DNA of 64,000 bases from Moduliflexus sp964602655 (GCA_964602655.1 CAZRSF010000003.1:1-64000), one strand, 5' to 3'; shown: positions 35,317-43,867, counted from the first letter of the stretch. Notes: generated by a model not told the origin, from the sequence alone. Made by a program: numbers and translations.

Positions 35317-35712
35317 AATGTATTCTCCTTCTGTTGGTTATTTTCATTCGTCGGGACGCCTGCCGAGGCGTCTCAAAGACAGATACGTTCTTGTGTAAAT
35401 CTACAATACGAAAGAAAGGCGATTGGCCAGGAAGTCAACAAATATTTTGGAGAAATTTCCAACAATTTGCCAAGGCGGCATGGGTGCATTTCAGCGGGAA
35501 GGCAAGGCTGAAATTTCAAATGTGGTATTGAGGCATCCCATTTTCCCCATGAAAAAATTCGTATTGTTGCGTTTTTTTGCAACCTTGCCGAACGTATTCG
35601 GGGCATGTATCTCAGAGACCTGGCCGGGTTCATCTGTTTACGTAAATATCACAACGACACCTCACAGGTTTTTGAAACCTGTGAGGTGTGAGCTGAAAGA
35701 GCGAGCGACATC
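35317..35712. other. Intergenic stretch with two palindromes
   Basis: No supported gene. GGGACGCCTgccgAGGCGTCTC forms a hairpin at 35353-35374. A copy of the CCTCACAGG palindrome is at 35657-35689. A 97-codon plus-strand ORF (35423-35716) runs through that palindrome and has no coding character. Confidence 0.55.
35657..35689. repeat. Palindrome of the CCTCACAGG-tttNaaa type
   Basis: ACACCTCACAGGTTTTTG followed by AAACCTGTGAGGTGT, immediately upstream of the sigma-factor gene. It is a sibling of 6381-6413. Confidence 0.85.
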
Positions 35713-37302
35713 ATGAAGCAAGAGTTCGAAACGTTTATTGTTCAAGCGCAGACCGGAGATCGGAGCGCGTTCGGCGCGATTGTGCGGGAATTTCAGGGGA
35801 TGGCGGTGGGCTATGCGTATTCGCTGATCGGCGATTTCGGTTTCGCCGAAGACGCTGCGCAGGAAGCCTTTGTGCAGGCGTATCTCGATTTGCGGACGCT
35901 GCGCGAGCCATCCGCGTTTCCGTCCTGGTTTCGGCGGCTTGTCTTCAAATTCTGCGACCGGCAATTTCGGGGAAAGCGGCTCTGGAACGTCCCGATTGAC
36001 GAGGCGAGCGACCTGCCATCTGCGATGGCGTCTCCGATGCGTCACGCGCAGAGCAAAGAGATCGGCGACCGGATTATGGCCGCGATTCAGGCGTTGCCGG
36101 AACATGAACGGGTTGTCACCACGCTCTTTTACATTGACGGGTACTCGCAGGCGGAAGTCGGCGAATTTCTTGACGTGCCGGTTTCGACGGTCAAGAGTCG
36201 CCTGCATCGCGCCCGCAAGAACCTGCAAACACAGATGACGGATATGGTCGAAACCACATTGAAACAACATGCTCCGGGCAAAGATTTTACGCGGAAACTC
36301 GAAAAGATTCTGGAAGGGATCGAGAATATCGAATGGCAGAAAGGGAGCAACTGCTTTTCCGGCGCGGTGGTCACCTGCATGAAATATTTGCGCGAGCCGG
36401 TCGCCTACGATTTCGTCGCCGGAGTCTCTGGCGCGGCGTTCCATATTCAATGGGCGTGGGCGGAAGACAATTGCGATCCGATGGGCACGCTGGGCGAAAC
36501 ACTCATTCGCCGCACATTTCAGGCGCTTGGGTATGAATACACCTACATCGAACGCTTCTCGCAAACAACGGATGCGGCCACTGAAACCGCCTGGCGCGAG
36601 CGGATTATCAACAGCATCAATGTCGGGCTGCCGGTGTTAGCGTTTGGCGTGGTGGGGCCGCCAGAATGCTGCGTGATCGCCGGATATGCCGAACAAGGCG
36701 ACGTGCTGCTCGGTCGCAGCTATTTTTATAAAGATTCGCAGGGCTATTTCCGGCAGGCGGAATGGTATCAGAACTGCTTCGGCCTGATTGAAATCGGCAA
36801 AAAAATCGCCGCGCCGCCGCGAGCGCAGATCATTCGCGATGCGCTGGAAGGGGCGGTCGAGTTAGCGAATACGCCGGAAATGAATCACCGGGCGACCGGC
36901 TTTGCAGCATACGAGGTCTGGGCGGCGGCGCTTGAACGCGACGACGATTTCCCGGCGGACGATATGGAGACGCTGACGCTGCGCTGCATGGCAAGCACGA
37001 ATGACGGCTTTTGCTATCTCTCCGATATGCGGCGAGCAGCGGCGGGTTTTCTGCGAAGCATTGCCGAAGAATGCGGTGCGGCATCTGAAAAATTGTCCGC
37101 TGCCGCGAATTGTTATGACGAGGAATCGCGTTTATTGTGTCAAGGCTGGAAGATCAGTCCGCATTCGTTCGCGCCGGAAAATGAGCGGCGCAAGATCGCG
37201 GATCGCGCCTTGCGTCTCGAATTAGCGCGGCTTGTGCGTGAAGCCGGAAACAAAAACCGAGCGGCAATCGAACATCTTTACGCCGCGCTGCGAATATTAT
37301 GA
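35713..37302 (+). CDS. ECF-type sigma factor fused to a BtrH-like (C39-like) domain
   Basis: A 529-residue fusion. Residues 1-180 are an ECF sigma factor: region 2 (about 10-90, GFAEDAAQEAFVQAYLDLRT) and region 4 with its helix-turn-helix (about 120-175, YSQAEVGEFLDVPVSTVKSR then LHRARKNLQ). Residues about 205-360 resemble the BtrH_N/C39-like fold seen in small-molecule peptide or acyl-transfer proteins (Cys214 in GSNCFSGA, DFVAGVSGAAFHIQWAW, PVLAFGVVGPPECCVIAGY). The C-terminal 150 residues are helical and unassigned. The extra domain may sense a ligand and control promoter binding, which is inference. No anti-sigma gene is adjacent. Confidence 0.85.
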   Translation: MKQEFETFIVQAQTGDRSAFGAIVREFQGMAVGYAYSLIGDFGFAEDAAQEAFVQAYLDLRTLREPSAFPSWFRRLVFKFCDRQFRGKRLWNVPIDEASDLPSAMASPMRHAQSKEIGDRIMAAIQALPEHERVVTTLFYIDGYSQAEVGEFLDVPVSTVKSRLHRARKNLQTQMTDMVETTLKQHAPGKDFTRKLEKILEGIENIEWQKGSNCFSGAVVTCMKYLREPVAYDFVAGVSGAAFHIQWAWAEDNCDPMGTLGETLIRRTFQALGYEYTYIERFSQTTDAATETAWRERIINSINVGLPVLAFGVVGPPECCVIAGYAEQGDVLLGRSYFYKDSQGYFRQAEWYQNCFGLIEIGKKIAAPPRAQIIRDALEGAVELANTPEMNHRATGFAAYEVWAAALERDDDFPADDMETLTLRCMASTNDGFCYLSDMRRAAAGFLRSIAEECGAASEKLSAAANCYDEESRLLCQGWKISPHSFAPENERRKIADRALRLELARLVREAGNKNRAAIEHLYAALRIL

Positions 37303-37310
37303 GGAATGAC

Positions 37311-37343
37311 AGCCCTGTCAGGGTTTTAAACCCTGGCAGGGCT
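37311..37343. repeat. Palindrome of the CCCTGNCAGGGTTTNAAACC family
   Basis: AGCCCTGTCAGGGTTTTA followed by AACCCTGGCAGGGCT, nine bases after the sigma-factor gene and just before the acetyltransferase start. Confidence 0.88.
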
Positions 37344-37359
37344 TGATAATCAGGCAAAT

Positions 37360-37812
37360 ATGATACGAATCGAAAAAGCGACAACTCAGGATGCGAAAAC
37401 GTTGGCATTGATTTCTCAGCAGGCGTTTGACGATGATATTCGCTATGGAGCGCCCGGTCCCGGCGGACCTCCTGGGTATGAATCAGCGCAATGGCAGGCA
37501 AAAATGATGCGGATCGGAAAGTATTACAAAATTCTGCGTGACGAGCGGATTGTCGGCGGCGCAATTATTTTTCAGCAGAAGCCGGGACAATACGAATTAG
37601 GGCGGATGTTCGTCGAACCGACTTCGCAAAATCAGGGCATCGGGGCGCATCTGTTCGAATGGCTCTGGACGACCTTTCCCGATGCGCGGCGTTGGACGCT
37701 GGAAACGCCGGTCTGGAATCAGCGGACGCGCCATTTTTACCGCAAAGTCGGGTTTGCCGAAATCGGGGAAGATGCCGAGCAAGTCCGCTTCGAAAAGAGA
37801 CTGCACGAGTAG
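37360..37812 (+). CDS. GNAT family N-acetyltransferase
   Basis: A 150-residue GNAT protein. The acetyl-CoA-binding motif A is LGRMFVEPTSQNQGIGAHLF (Q/RxxGxG/A: QNQGIG), and the last strand region is WNQRTRHFYRKVGFAEIGED. The substrate cannot be told. It starts 17 nt after the palindrome at 37311-37343; the ribosome binding site is weak. Confidence 0.85.
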   Translation: MIRIEKATTQDAKTLALISQQAFDDDIRYGAPGPGGPPGYESAQWQAKMMRIGKYYKILRDERIVGGAIIFQQKPGQYELGRMFVEPTSQNQGIGAHLFEWLWTTFPDARRWTLETPVWNQRTRHFYRKVGFAEIGEDAEQVRFEKRLHE

Positions 37813-37900
37813 CCGTTGAGTGTCATTTTATCTGGAAAATGGTTTTCTACTCTTGACATTACATGAAAAGCGACGAATGAAGAGAACGAAAGTTTCCATG

Positions 37901-37926
37901 TAAGTCGAAACTCCAGTTTCGACTTA
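37901..37926. repeat. TAAGTCGAAACT palindrome
   Basis: TAAGTCGAAACT-CC-AGTTTCGACTTA, a perfect 12-bp stem upstream of ilvD. It is related to 12005-12026 and 44107-44134. Confidence 0.8.
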
Positions 37927-37968
37927 CGCTGGAGCGTATCAACATTCTATTTTCAGGGGAGGGAAACC

Positions 37969-39639
37969 ATGTTGAATACATATAGCGCGCAATTGACGCA
38001 AAAACGTTCGCAAGTCGGCTCACAGGCGATGCTCTACGGGATCGGCATGACGGACGAGGATATGCAGAAAGCTCAGGTCGGAATCGCCAGCATGGGTTGG
38101 GAAGGCAACCCGTGCAACATGCATCTGAACGAGTTGGCGAAAGAGGTCAAGCGCGGCGTGAAAGAGGCCGGGCTGGTCGCCCTGATTTTCCACACCATCG
38201 GCGTCAGCGACGGCATTTCGATGGGGACGGAAGGAATGAAATCGTCGCTGCCATCGCGGGAAATCATCGCGGATTCGATTGAAACCGTCATGCGGGCGCA
38301 GTGGTACGACGCCAATATTTCGCTGCCGGGCTGCGATAAAAACATGCCGGGCAGCGTGATGGCGATGGCGCGGCTGAATCGCCCCAGCATCATGATTTAC
38401 GGCGGCACAATTCGCGCCGGGCGCTGTAACGGGCGCAAGCTGGACATTGTGTCGGCGTTCGAAAGCTACGGCGAATTTTTAGCCGGAAGCATCAACGAAG
38501 ACGAATTGAAAACCGTCTTGAAACACGCCTGTCCCGGTCAGGGCGCGTGCGGCGGCATGTACACCGCCAACACGATGGCCTCGGCGATTGAAACGCTCGG
38601 CATGAGCCTGCCGTTCAGTTCCTCGCTTCCCGCCGACAGCAAGGAAAAACGGCAGGAATGTTTTCAGGCGGGGCAGGCGATTCGGCTGTTGCTTGAACGC
38701 GACATTAAGCCGCGCGACATCATGACGCGCGACGCCTTTTTTAATGCGATGACGGTCGTCATTGCGCTCGGCGGCTCGACGAATGCGGTCATGCACCTGA
38801 TTGCGATGGCGAAAGCGGCGGATGTGAAATTGACGCTTGACGATTTTCAGACTGTCAGCAATCGTGTTCCGTATCTTGCCGACTTGAAACCGAGCGGCAA
38901 ATTCGTGATGGAAGATTTGCACGAAGTCGGCGGCGTTCCGGCGGTACAGAAAATGCTGCTGCGGGAAGGGTTCTTGAATGGCAACTGCCTGACTGTCACC
39001 GGTAAGACGCTGGCGGAAAATCTTGAATCAGTTCCTGATTTGCAGGCCGATCAGACGATTATCGCGCCGCTTTCCGCGCCGATCAAAGCAACCGGTCATA
39101 TTCGAATTTTATACGGCAATCTCGCGAAAGAAGGCGCGGTCGCCAAGATCACGGGCAAAGAAGGGCTGCGCTTTTCCGGTCCGGCGAAAGTGTTTGATTC
39201 GGAAGAAGCCTCGCTAACAGCCATTGAAGCCGGAAACGTCGCGGCGGGCGATGTGGTCGTGATTCGCTATGAAGGGCCGAAAGGCGGGCCGGGGATGCGG
39301 GAAATGCTGACGGTGACATCGGCGATTATGGGCGCGGGCTTGGGCAACAGCGTCGCGCTGATTACGGACGGGCGTTTTTCCGGCGGCACGCACGGCTTTG
39401 TCGTGGGGCATATCACGCCGGAAGCGCAGACCGGCGGCGCGTTGGCTATTGTGCGCGACGGCGACCGGATGACGATTGACGCCGAGCAGAACGCGCTGAA
39501 CCTTGACATCTCTGATGATGAGATTCGGGCGAGGCTCGCGGCCTGGACGCCGCCGCCGTATAAAGCGACGAAAGGGATGTTGTATAAATACATCAAAACC
39601 GTGTCGTCTGCGTCCGAAGGCTGCGTGACGGACGAATAA
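37969..39639 (+). CDS. ilvD: Dihydroxy-acid dehydratase
   Basis: A 556-residue Fe-S dehydratase of valine, isoleucine and pantothenate synthesis, converting 2,3-dihydroxy-acids to 2-oxo acids. Conserved stretches include GWEGNPCNMHL (cluster Cys), GISMGTEGMKSSLPSREIIA, LPGCDKNMPG (cluster Cys), CPGQGACGGMYTANTM (cluster Cys) and DGRFSGGTHGFVVGHITPEA. Length is standard. GGGGAGGG precedes the start. The pathway enzyme ilvA lies 12 kb away on the other strand and no other ilv gene is adjacent. Confidence 0.96.
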   Translation: MLNTYSAQLTQKRSQVGSQAMLYGIGMTDEDMQKAQVGIASMGWEGNPCNMHLNELAKEVKRGVKEAGLVALIFHTIGVSDGISMGTEGMKSSLPSREIIADSIETVMRAQWYDANISLPGCDKNMPGSVMAMARLNRPSIMIYGGTIRAGRCNGRKLDIVSAFESYGEFLAGSINEDELKTVLKHACPGQGACGGMYTANTMASAIETLGMSLPFSSSLPADSKEKRQECFQAGQAIRLLLERDIKPRDIMTRDAFFNAMTVVIALGGSTNAVMHLIAMAKAADVKLTLDDFQTVSNRVPYLADLKPSGKFVMEDLHEVGGVPAVQKMLLREGFLNGNCLTVTGKTLAENLESVPDLQADQTIIAPLSAPIKATGHIRILYGNLAKEGAVAKITGKEGLRFSGPAKVFDSEEASLTAIEAGNVAAGDVVVIRYEGPKGGPGMREMLTVTSAIMGAGLGNSVALITDGRFSGGTHGFVVGHITPEAQTGGALAIVRDGDRMTIDAEQNALNLDISDDEIRARLAAWTPPPYKATKGMLYKYIKTVSSASEGCVTDE

Positions 39640-39651
39640 CCGTATGTTCCC

Positions 39652-39820
39652 GTAGAGACGCCCCGCCGGAAGCAGGGCTGCGACGTTCTGTCATTGCGAG
39701 GAGCGTCAGCGACAAAGCAATCTCGCCGGAATCAGGGGATTGCTTCGTCGTTGTCACTCCTCGCAATGACAGGTATATTTGCGAAAACGTAACAACCCTG
39801 CCCCAGCGGGGTGTCTCTAC
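39652..39820. repeat. Nested palindrome: GTAGAGAC outer arms around a TCATTGCGAGGAGCG element
   Basis: The outer arms are GTAGAGACGCCCCGCCGG (39652-39669) and CCCCAGCGGGGTGTCTCTAC (39801-39820). Between them lies a second, 83-nt palindromic element (39689-39771). This looks like one mobile palindrome inserted in another. Confidence 0.75.
39689..39771. repeat. TGTCATTGCGAGGAGCG palindromic element
   Basis: TGTCATTGCGAGGAGCGTCA at the left end is repeated as its complement at the right end (CACTCCTCGCAATGACA). GCAATC/GATTGC pair near the centre. Elements with this sequence are widespread in environmental genomes as MITE-like repeats. Confidence 0.85.
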
Positions 39821-39832
39821 AAAGAAATCATT

Positions 39833-40117
39833 ATGACACCCATGACCTTAACGACGCCGGCGCTGCTGTTTCCGGCGATTTCATTGCTGATGCTGGCATA
39901 CACGAATCGCTTTTTAGTGTTGGCGCAATTAGTGCGGCAATTGGCGGACAAAGAGGAACATCGCTCGCAGGAGAATATTCGCGGACAGATCGCCAACCTG
40001 CATCTGCGATTGGCGCTGATTCGCAACATGCAGCTTGCGGGCGTCGTCAGCTTTTTGCTCTGCACGCTTTCGATGTTTGCGTTGTTTGTCGGCCACATGC
40101 TGCTCGGCAATGTATAA
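39833..40117 (+). CDS. DUF2721 family membrane protein
   Basis: A 94-residue protein with an N-terminal membrane helix (LLFPAISLLMLAYTNRFLVL), a charged helix (RQLADKEEHRSQENIRGQIA) and a second membrane segment (LAGVVSFLLCTLSMFALFVG). This is the DUF2721 pattern, but shorter than many members. Function unknown. The ATG at 39833 is used because an upstream extension would be read from the palindrome at 39652-39820. Confidence 0.75.
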   Translation: MTPMTLTTPALLFPAISLLMLAYTNRFLVLAQLVRQLADKEEHRSQENIRGQIANLHLRLALIRNMQLAGVVSFLLCTLSMFALFVGHMLLGNV

Positions 40118-40125
40118 CATAGGTA

Positions 40126-41049
40126 TCATCGTAACCGTTCGATCAGCATCTTCCACAGGCGCGGGGCGTCAATGCCGACGGCGACGCGCACATTCGGCGT
40201 CCGCCCGGCAGAAAATCCGCGCGCGCAGACAGTGCGACCTCGCGTGAATTCGCCGCGTGTTTCAATATCTACGCGCATCAATTCGGTCGTGATTACCGAC
40301 GGATCGCAGACCGCTGCCACTGCGCACGGATCATGCAAGGCGGCAACCTCGCCGCTCAGTCCATTGATCGAGGCGCAGTACCAGGAGAGCAGTTCCGCAA
40401 ACGTGTACGCGACCGGCGTTCCATTCCGCCGAATGTTCGCAATGATTTCGCGGGAGACGAGGACGCGGGTGGTCACGTCAAGTCCGATCATCGTGATCGG
40501 GATCTCCGAATTAAACACGATGCGGGCGGCTTCAGGATCGGCATAAATATTAAACTCCGCCGATGGCGTCACATTGCCCATTCCCATCGAACCGCCCATC
40601 AACACGATCTGCTTTGTCAATTCCATAACGCGCGGCTCGCGTAGAATCGCCATCGCAATGTTTGTGAGCGGGCCAATGGGAATAAGCGTGATTTCGCAAG
40701 GAAACGCCAGTATTTTTTCAATCAAGAAATCTACGGCATGGCTCGGTTGCAGCGCGAGATTCGTCGGCGGAAATTCCGCGCCATCCAGTCCGCTGTTGCC
40801 ATGCACATGTTCTGCTGTCAGCAAGTCGGTCAACAACGGCTGCGCCATCCCCTTATACACAGGAACGGTGCGCAACCCAGCGAGACCGCAGACCTTCAAG
40901 GCGTTTGCCGTCGTTTTTTCAACGTCCACGTTCCCGGCGACGCAGGTAATGCCGACGAGTTCGATTTCAGGCGAACGGGCGGCCAACACAATGGCAACTG
41001 CGTCATCATGGCCGGGATCGCAATCAAGAATCACAGGAAGTTTTTTCAT
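40126..41049 (-). CDS. Inosine-uridine preferring nucleoside hydrolase
   Basis: A 307-residue nucleoside N-ribohydrolase that splits ribonucleosides into base and ribose. The calcium-binding signature DCDPGHDDAVAI is at 9-20, followed by GITCVAGNVDVEKTTANAL and, near the middle, VLMGGSMGMGNVTPSAEFNIYADPEAA; HDPCAVAAV completes the active site. Start: ATG at 41049, giving the family-typical KLPVILDCD opening. An extension to 41160 would add 37 residues without family support. It is convergent with the DUF2721 gene, 8 nt apart. Confidence 0.93.
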   Translation of the reverse strand: MKKLPVILDCDPGHDDAVAIVLAARSPEIELVGITCVAGNVDVEKTTANALKVCGLAGLRTVPVYKGMAQPLLTDLLTAEHVHGNSGLDGAEFPPTNLALQPSHAVDFLIEKILAFPCEITLIPIGPLTNIAMAILREPRVMELTKQIVLMGGSMGMGNVTPSAEFNIYADPEAARIVFNSEIPITMIGLDVTTRVLVSREIIANIRRNGTPVAYTFAELLSWYCASINGLSGEVAALHDPCAVAAVCDPSVITTELMRVDIETRGEFTRGRTVCARGFSAGRTPNVRVAVGIDAPRLWKMLIERLR

Positions 41050-41321
41050 CTCATCATGCCTTTTTGTTCGAGGAACACCCACTGTCTTGAGACAGAACAT
41101 TTTCGGCGTTTCAACGCGGAACTTTGACCGTGAGAGCTTCGCTCTGACACTCCTGAACATTATTGCCTCAATGTACTACGTTACGTCGAGAAGACGCTCT
41201 CGATGTTCTCGCCTGACTCGCGCTTGTCAAGCGAAATCCTTCCCGCGCTCAGTTTTCCCTTGACGCTATTGGCCTGCGACAACAGCATGTCCTGCTGATA
41301 GCAGGCAATTTCAGCAATATG

Positions 41322-41354
41322 AACCCTGCCAGGGTTCGTAACTCTGGCAGGGTT
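41322..41354. repeat. Palindrome of the CCCTGNCAGGGTTTNAAACC family
   Basis: AACCCTGCCAGGGTTCG followed by TAACTCTGGCAGGGTT, lying directly before rnhA. The rest of the gap 41050-41321 shows TTGACA-like boxes on both strands (about 41230 minus, 41260 plus) without good -10 partners. Confidence 0.85.
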
Positions 41355-41372
41355 ATCAATCGAGGAGATCAT

Positions 41373-41831
41373 GTGGACACAGTGATGATTTATACCGACG
41401 GCGCATGCGCGAACAACCCTCATGGAAACGGGGGCTACGGCGCGATTATCGTCAATGGCGACGAGCGCGTCGAACTGTCTGAAGGGTTTCGGAAGACGAC
41501 CAATAACCGCATGGAAATGTACGCGGCGATCAAGGGATTAGAAGCATTGAAGACGCCATGCCGCGTCACGGTATTCAGCGATTCGCAATATTTGGTGAAC
41601 AGCATGATGAAGGGCTGGGTCTATCGTTGGCAAAAAAACAATTGGATGCGGAACAAGACTGACCCGGCGCTGAATGTGGATTTGTGGACGCGGATGTTAG
41701 ACCTGTGTCAGCAGCATCAGGTGACGTTCGAATGGGTGCGCGGTCATGCCGGTCATCCTGAGAACGAACGTTGCGATCAGTTGGCCGTCCGCGCCCTGAA
41801 AAGCGAGAGCCTGTCTGAAGACTTAGCGTAG
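41373..41831 (+). CDS. rnhA: Ribonuclease HI
   Basis: A 152-residue RNase HI that degrades RNA in RNA-DNA hybrids. The four catalytic carboxylates are present: Asp9 (IYTDGACANNP), Glu48 (TNNRMEMYAAI), Asp70 (VFSDSQYLVNS) and Asp135 (ERCDQLAVRA), with His125 in RGHAGHPEN. A GTG at 41373 with GAGGAG seven bases upstream gives the normal length. The longer frame from 41319 would read through a palindromic repeat. Confidence 0.95.
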   Translation: MDTVMIYTDGACANNPHGNGGYGAIIVNGDERVELSEGFRKTTNNRMEMYAAIKGLEALKTPCRVTVFSDSQYLVNSMMKGWVYRWQKNNWMRNKTDPALNVDLWTRMLDLCQQHQVTFEWVRGHAGHPENERCDQLAVRALKSESLSEDLA

Positions 41832-41851
41832 TTTCTGCGGGAATAATTGAT

Positions 41852-41917
41852 CACGAAACACACAACATACACGAGAATACGATTCTGATGATTTTCGTGT
41901 ATGTTGTGTGTTTCGTG
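41852..41917. terminator. Long perfect inverted repeat between convergent genes
   Basis: Arms of 23 bp (CACGAAACACACAACATACA plus CGA, and its complement) enclose a 20-nt loop. It lies between rnhA and the histidine kinase, so it could end transcripts from both sides. The arm sequence does not match the other repeat families in the window. Confidence 0.75.
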
Positions 41918-41938
41918 GTGGTAATTACGCGGCTCGAA

Positions 41939-43444
41939 TTATCGAGGAAGGCGCACTTCGAAGGTCGTATGGCCTGGAACCGAAGAAACCTCAATCGTGG
42001 CCTGATGTTTGTCGAGTATCTGCCGGACAAGATACAATCCGAAACCCGTCCCTTCTTCTCTCGATTTTGTCGTAAAATTCGGCGCAAAGATTTTTGGCAG
42101 GATGTCTGAAGGAATGCCGTTGCCCGTATCAGTCACGCGCACTCCGATGTAGTCCTTCGTGGCAAATGTTTCAATCCGAATCTCGCCGTCGCCGTCAATC
42201 GCCTGAATCGCATTATGCAGCAAATTCAGCCACACATGCGTCAAATCCGAGGGATTGCAGAGGATCGCGGGCAATTCTGCAAAGTCGGTCGCGAGCGTGA
42301 TTTTGTGTTTGAATTTGTTTGCCAATAAAATCAGCGCCGTATCGAGACTCTCCTGAATATCAGCGAGTTCCTGGCGATCTTGCCAGGGGTATGAGTAGGA
42401 TTTCACTGCGCGCACCATGCGCGTCAACATCTCATTGCTTAACTTAATATCCTGGGCGGAATGTATAATACGATGCCAGCTTGTTAGGAATGCCAGCAGC
42501 GGCTCGACCGAGTATGCCTCAAACAGCAAGAGCGCCTCATCAAGCCAGGGAGAGATGCCGAGTCTGGCAACCTCACGCGCTAATTTCGCGGCATCGGGAA
42601 CATTGCGCTGCGTCAGGCGTTCTGCCAGCGCTTTCTGTTCGTTCCTGATTTCGCCGGAATGCCGTCGCGGTTTGCCTTCCAATGCGTTCAGCATATTCCC
42701 GAAGATGCGCAAGACGGTGAGCGTCTCTTCTGGCTTCATACCGAGACGACTCACCGCGGAACCGCTTTCAAGCAGCGTTTTCAGATGATGCTGCACATTC
42801 ACGACCGCCGCATTGATCGCCCCTGACGGCGTATTGATTTCATGAATAATTCCGGCGAGCATTTGTCCTAACATGGCGAATTTTTCCGAAGACATTTTTT
42901 CGCCCCACTGCTGCGCCGTCATGTTTTCGCAAACGGCCTCCTGCTGAAAGGCATCTCTCATCGGGGCTGATTCCGGGACGCGCGACCGAGAAGGCTGAAC
43001 CTCCTCAGAGGCTCGAACAAGCTGCTCATGCTCGCAAACAAGCTGCTCATGCTCGCAAACAAGCTGCTCATGCTCGCGAACAAGCTGCGCATGTTCGATG
43101 GCGCGCAGAGCAAGATGATAGGCCATTTCAGGAGCGCAGGGCGCAGGAATCACAAAATACATCCGCGAGAGGAGCGCGGAATCATCGTCATCGGCGGCGG
43201 AATCGTTGTCAAGCAGCATCCAGAGCGTCTCGATATTTTGAATCATTGCGGATACCGATTCGAAATTCAGGCGTTGCAAGCATCGGCGTTCAGCGATGAT
43301 CAAGATTGGCGGCTGCTCGGCTGCCCGCTCGATATCCGTCATTGATTGCGCCAGAGACACAGCATATCGCTCGCTTAACAGGCGCACCAATTCGGCAAGC
43401 TCAGGCGAGATTTCTCCAATCGCCAAAATGCGAGATGTTTGCAC
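41939..43444 (-). CDS. Sensor histidine kinase with heptad-repeat linker
   Basis: A 501-residue soluble kinase. Residues 1-110 form a receiver-like or unassigned domain. Residues about 115-145 hold a perfect seven-residue repeat (EHEQLVC) three to four times, encoded by a 21-bp tandem repeat. The HisKA-type box is HEINTP (LAGIIHEINTPSGAI) near 210. The HATPase_c domain (about 385-500) has WLNLLHNAIQAI, VTDTGNGIP and EEGTGFGLYLV. No membrane segment is seen. Start is GTG at 43444 with GGGGGAA upstream. No response regulator is adjacent. Its signal is unknown. Confidence 0.88.
   Translation of the reverse strand: MQTSRILAIGEISPELAELVRLLSERYAVSLAQSMTDIERAAEQPPILIIAERRCLQRLNFESVSAMIQNIETLWMLLDNDSAADDDDSALLSRMYFVIPAPCAPEMAYHLALRAIEHAQLVREHEQLVCEHEQLVCEHEQLVRASEEVQPSRSRVPESAPMRDAFQQEAVCENMTAQQWGEKMSSEKFAMLGQMLAGIIHEINTPSGAINAAVVNVQHHLKTLLESGSAVSRLGMKPEETLTVLRIFGNMLNALEGKPRRHSGEIRNEQKALAERLTQRNVPDAAKLAREVARLGISPWLDEALLLFEAYSVEPLLAFLTSWHRIIHSAQDIKLSNEMLTRMVRAVKSYSYPWQDRQELADIQESLDTALILLANKFKHKITLATDFAELPAILCNPSDLTHVWLNLLHNAIQAIDGDGEIRIETFATKDYIGVRVTDTGNGIPSDILPKIFAPNFTTKSREEGTGFGLYLVRQILDKHQATIEVSSVPGHTTFEVRLPR
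43016..43099. repeat. 21-bp in-frame tandem repeat inside the histidine kinase gene
   Basis: Three near-perfect copies of AACAAGCTGCTCATGCTCGC(A/G) (43016-43078) plus a diverged fourth. They encode EHEQLVC heptads, so copy-number change would lengthen the coiled-coil linker by exactly two helical turns without a frameshift. Confidence 0.92.
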
Positions 43445-43467
43445 GATATTCCCCCACAGCAGCCCAC

Positions 43468-43496
43468 GTCGGGGCGCTCAATCGAACGCCCCGACG
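43468..43496. repeat. CGTCGGGGCG hairpin upstream of the kinase
   Basis: CGTCGGGGCG-ctcaatcga-CGCCCCGACG, a perfect 10-bp stem in the gap between the kinase start and the toxin gene end. It may be the terminator of the upstream toxin-antitoxin pair on the minus strand. Confidence 0.7.
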
Positions 43497-43552
43497 ATCA
43501 GGCGTGTCGCCGATAAAATTTAACACATACATAGTTGACTCGTTCCAACATA

Positions 43553-43867
43553 TTACAATGCGAGCCAGAGTCGCACCGCCGATTCGACCGATTGCATGCC
43601 TTTTAGCGAAAGCGAGCCAAGCTTTCGCATCAATTTCGCCTGCGGAACAGTGACAAGATTTTGCGCATCAAACACCCCTTCATGCAAAAAATTACACAGA
43701 ACGTCCGCCTCGAATCGCGTTCCTCTCGCGCTGGTTGTATGCGGAACAAGCGTACATAATGCTCGATCCTCGTCACGAGGGCTGACGCTGAACACAAGGC
43801 AGGGGCGGACTTTCGCGGCAAGTCCTAAATCCACCATCCAAACCTCCCCGCGCTGCGGCTTATTCAT
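43553..43867 (-). CDS. MazF/PemK-like endoribonuclease toxin
   Basis: A 104-residue MazF-type toxin that cleaves mRNA. The fold signature is visible: QRGEVWMVDLGLAAKVRPCL (RGEVW and the KxRP motif), LVPHTTS, FEADVL and the NLVTVPQAKL strand with the following LGSLS. It begins at an ATG overlapping the antitoxin stop by 8 nt. A 13-residue upstream extension is rejected because it would overlap the antitoxin gene further without a ribosome binding site. Confidence 0.85.
   Translation of the reverse strand: MNKPQRGEVWMVDLGLAAKVRPCLVFSVSPRDEDRALCTLVPHTTSARGTRFEADVLCNFLHEGVFDAQNLVTVPQAKLMRKLGSLSLKGMQSVESAVRLWLAL

Noticed and set aside
35423..35716. 97-codon plus-strand ORF upstream of the sigma-factor gene
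   Set aside because: Runs through a palindromic repeat and overlaps the sigma-factor start; no coding character.
35662..36564. 300-codon minus-strand ORF opposite the sigma-factor gene
   Set aside because: Antisense shadow; the plus-strand frame carries clear sigma-2 and sigma-4 motifs.
43016..43099. CRISPR-like direct repeat
   Set aside because: The copies abut without spacers and are in frame inside the kinase gene.
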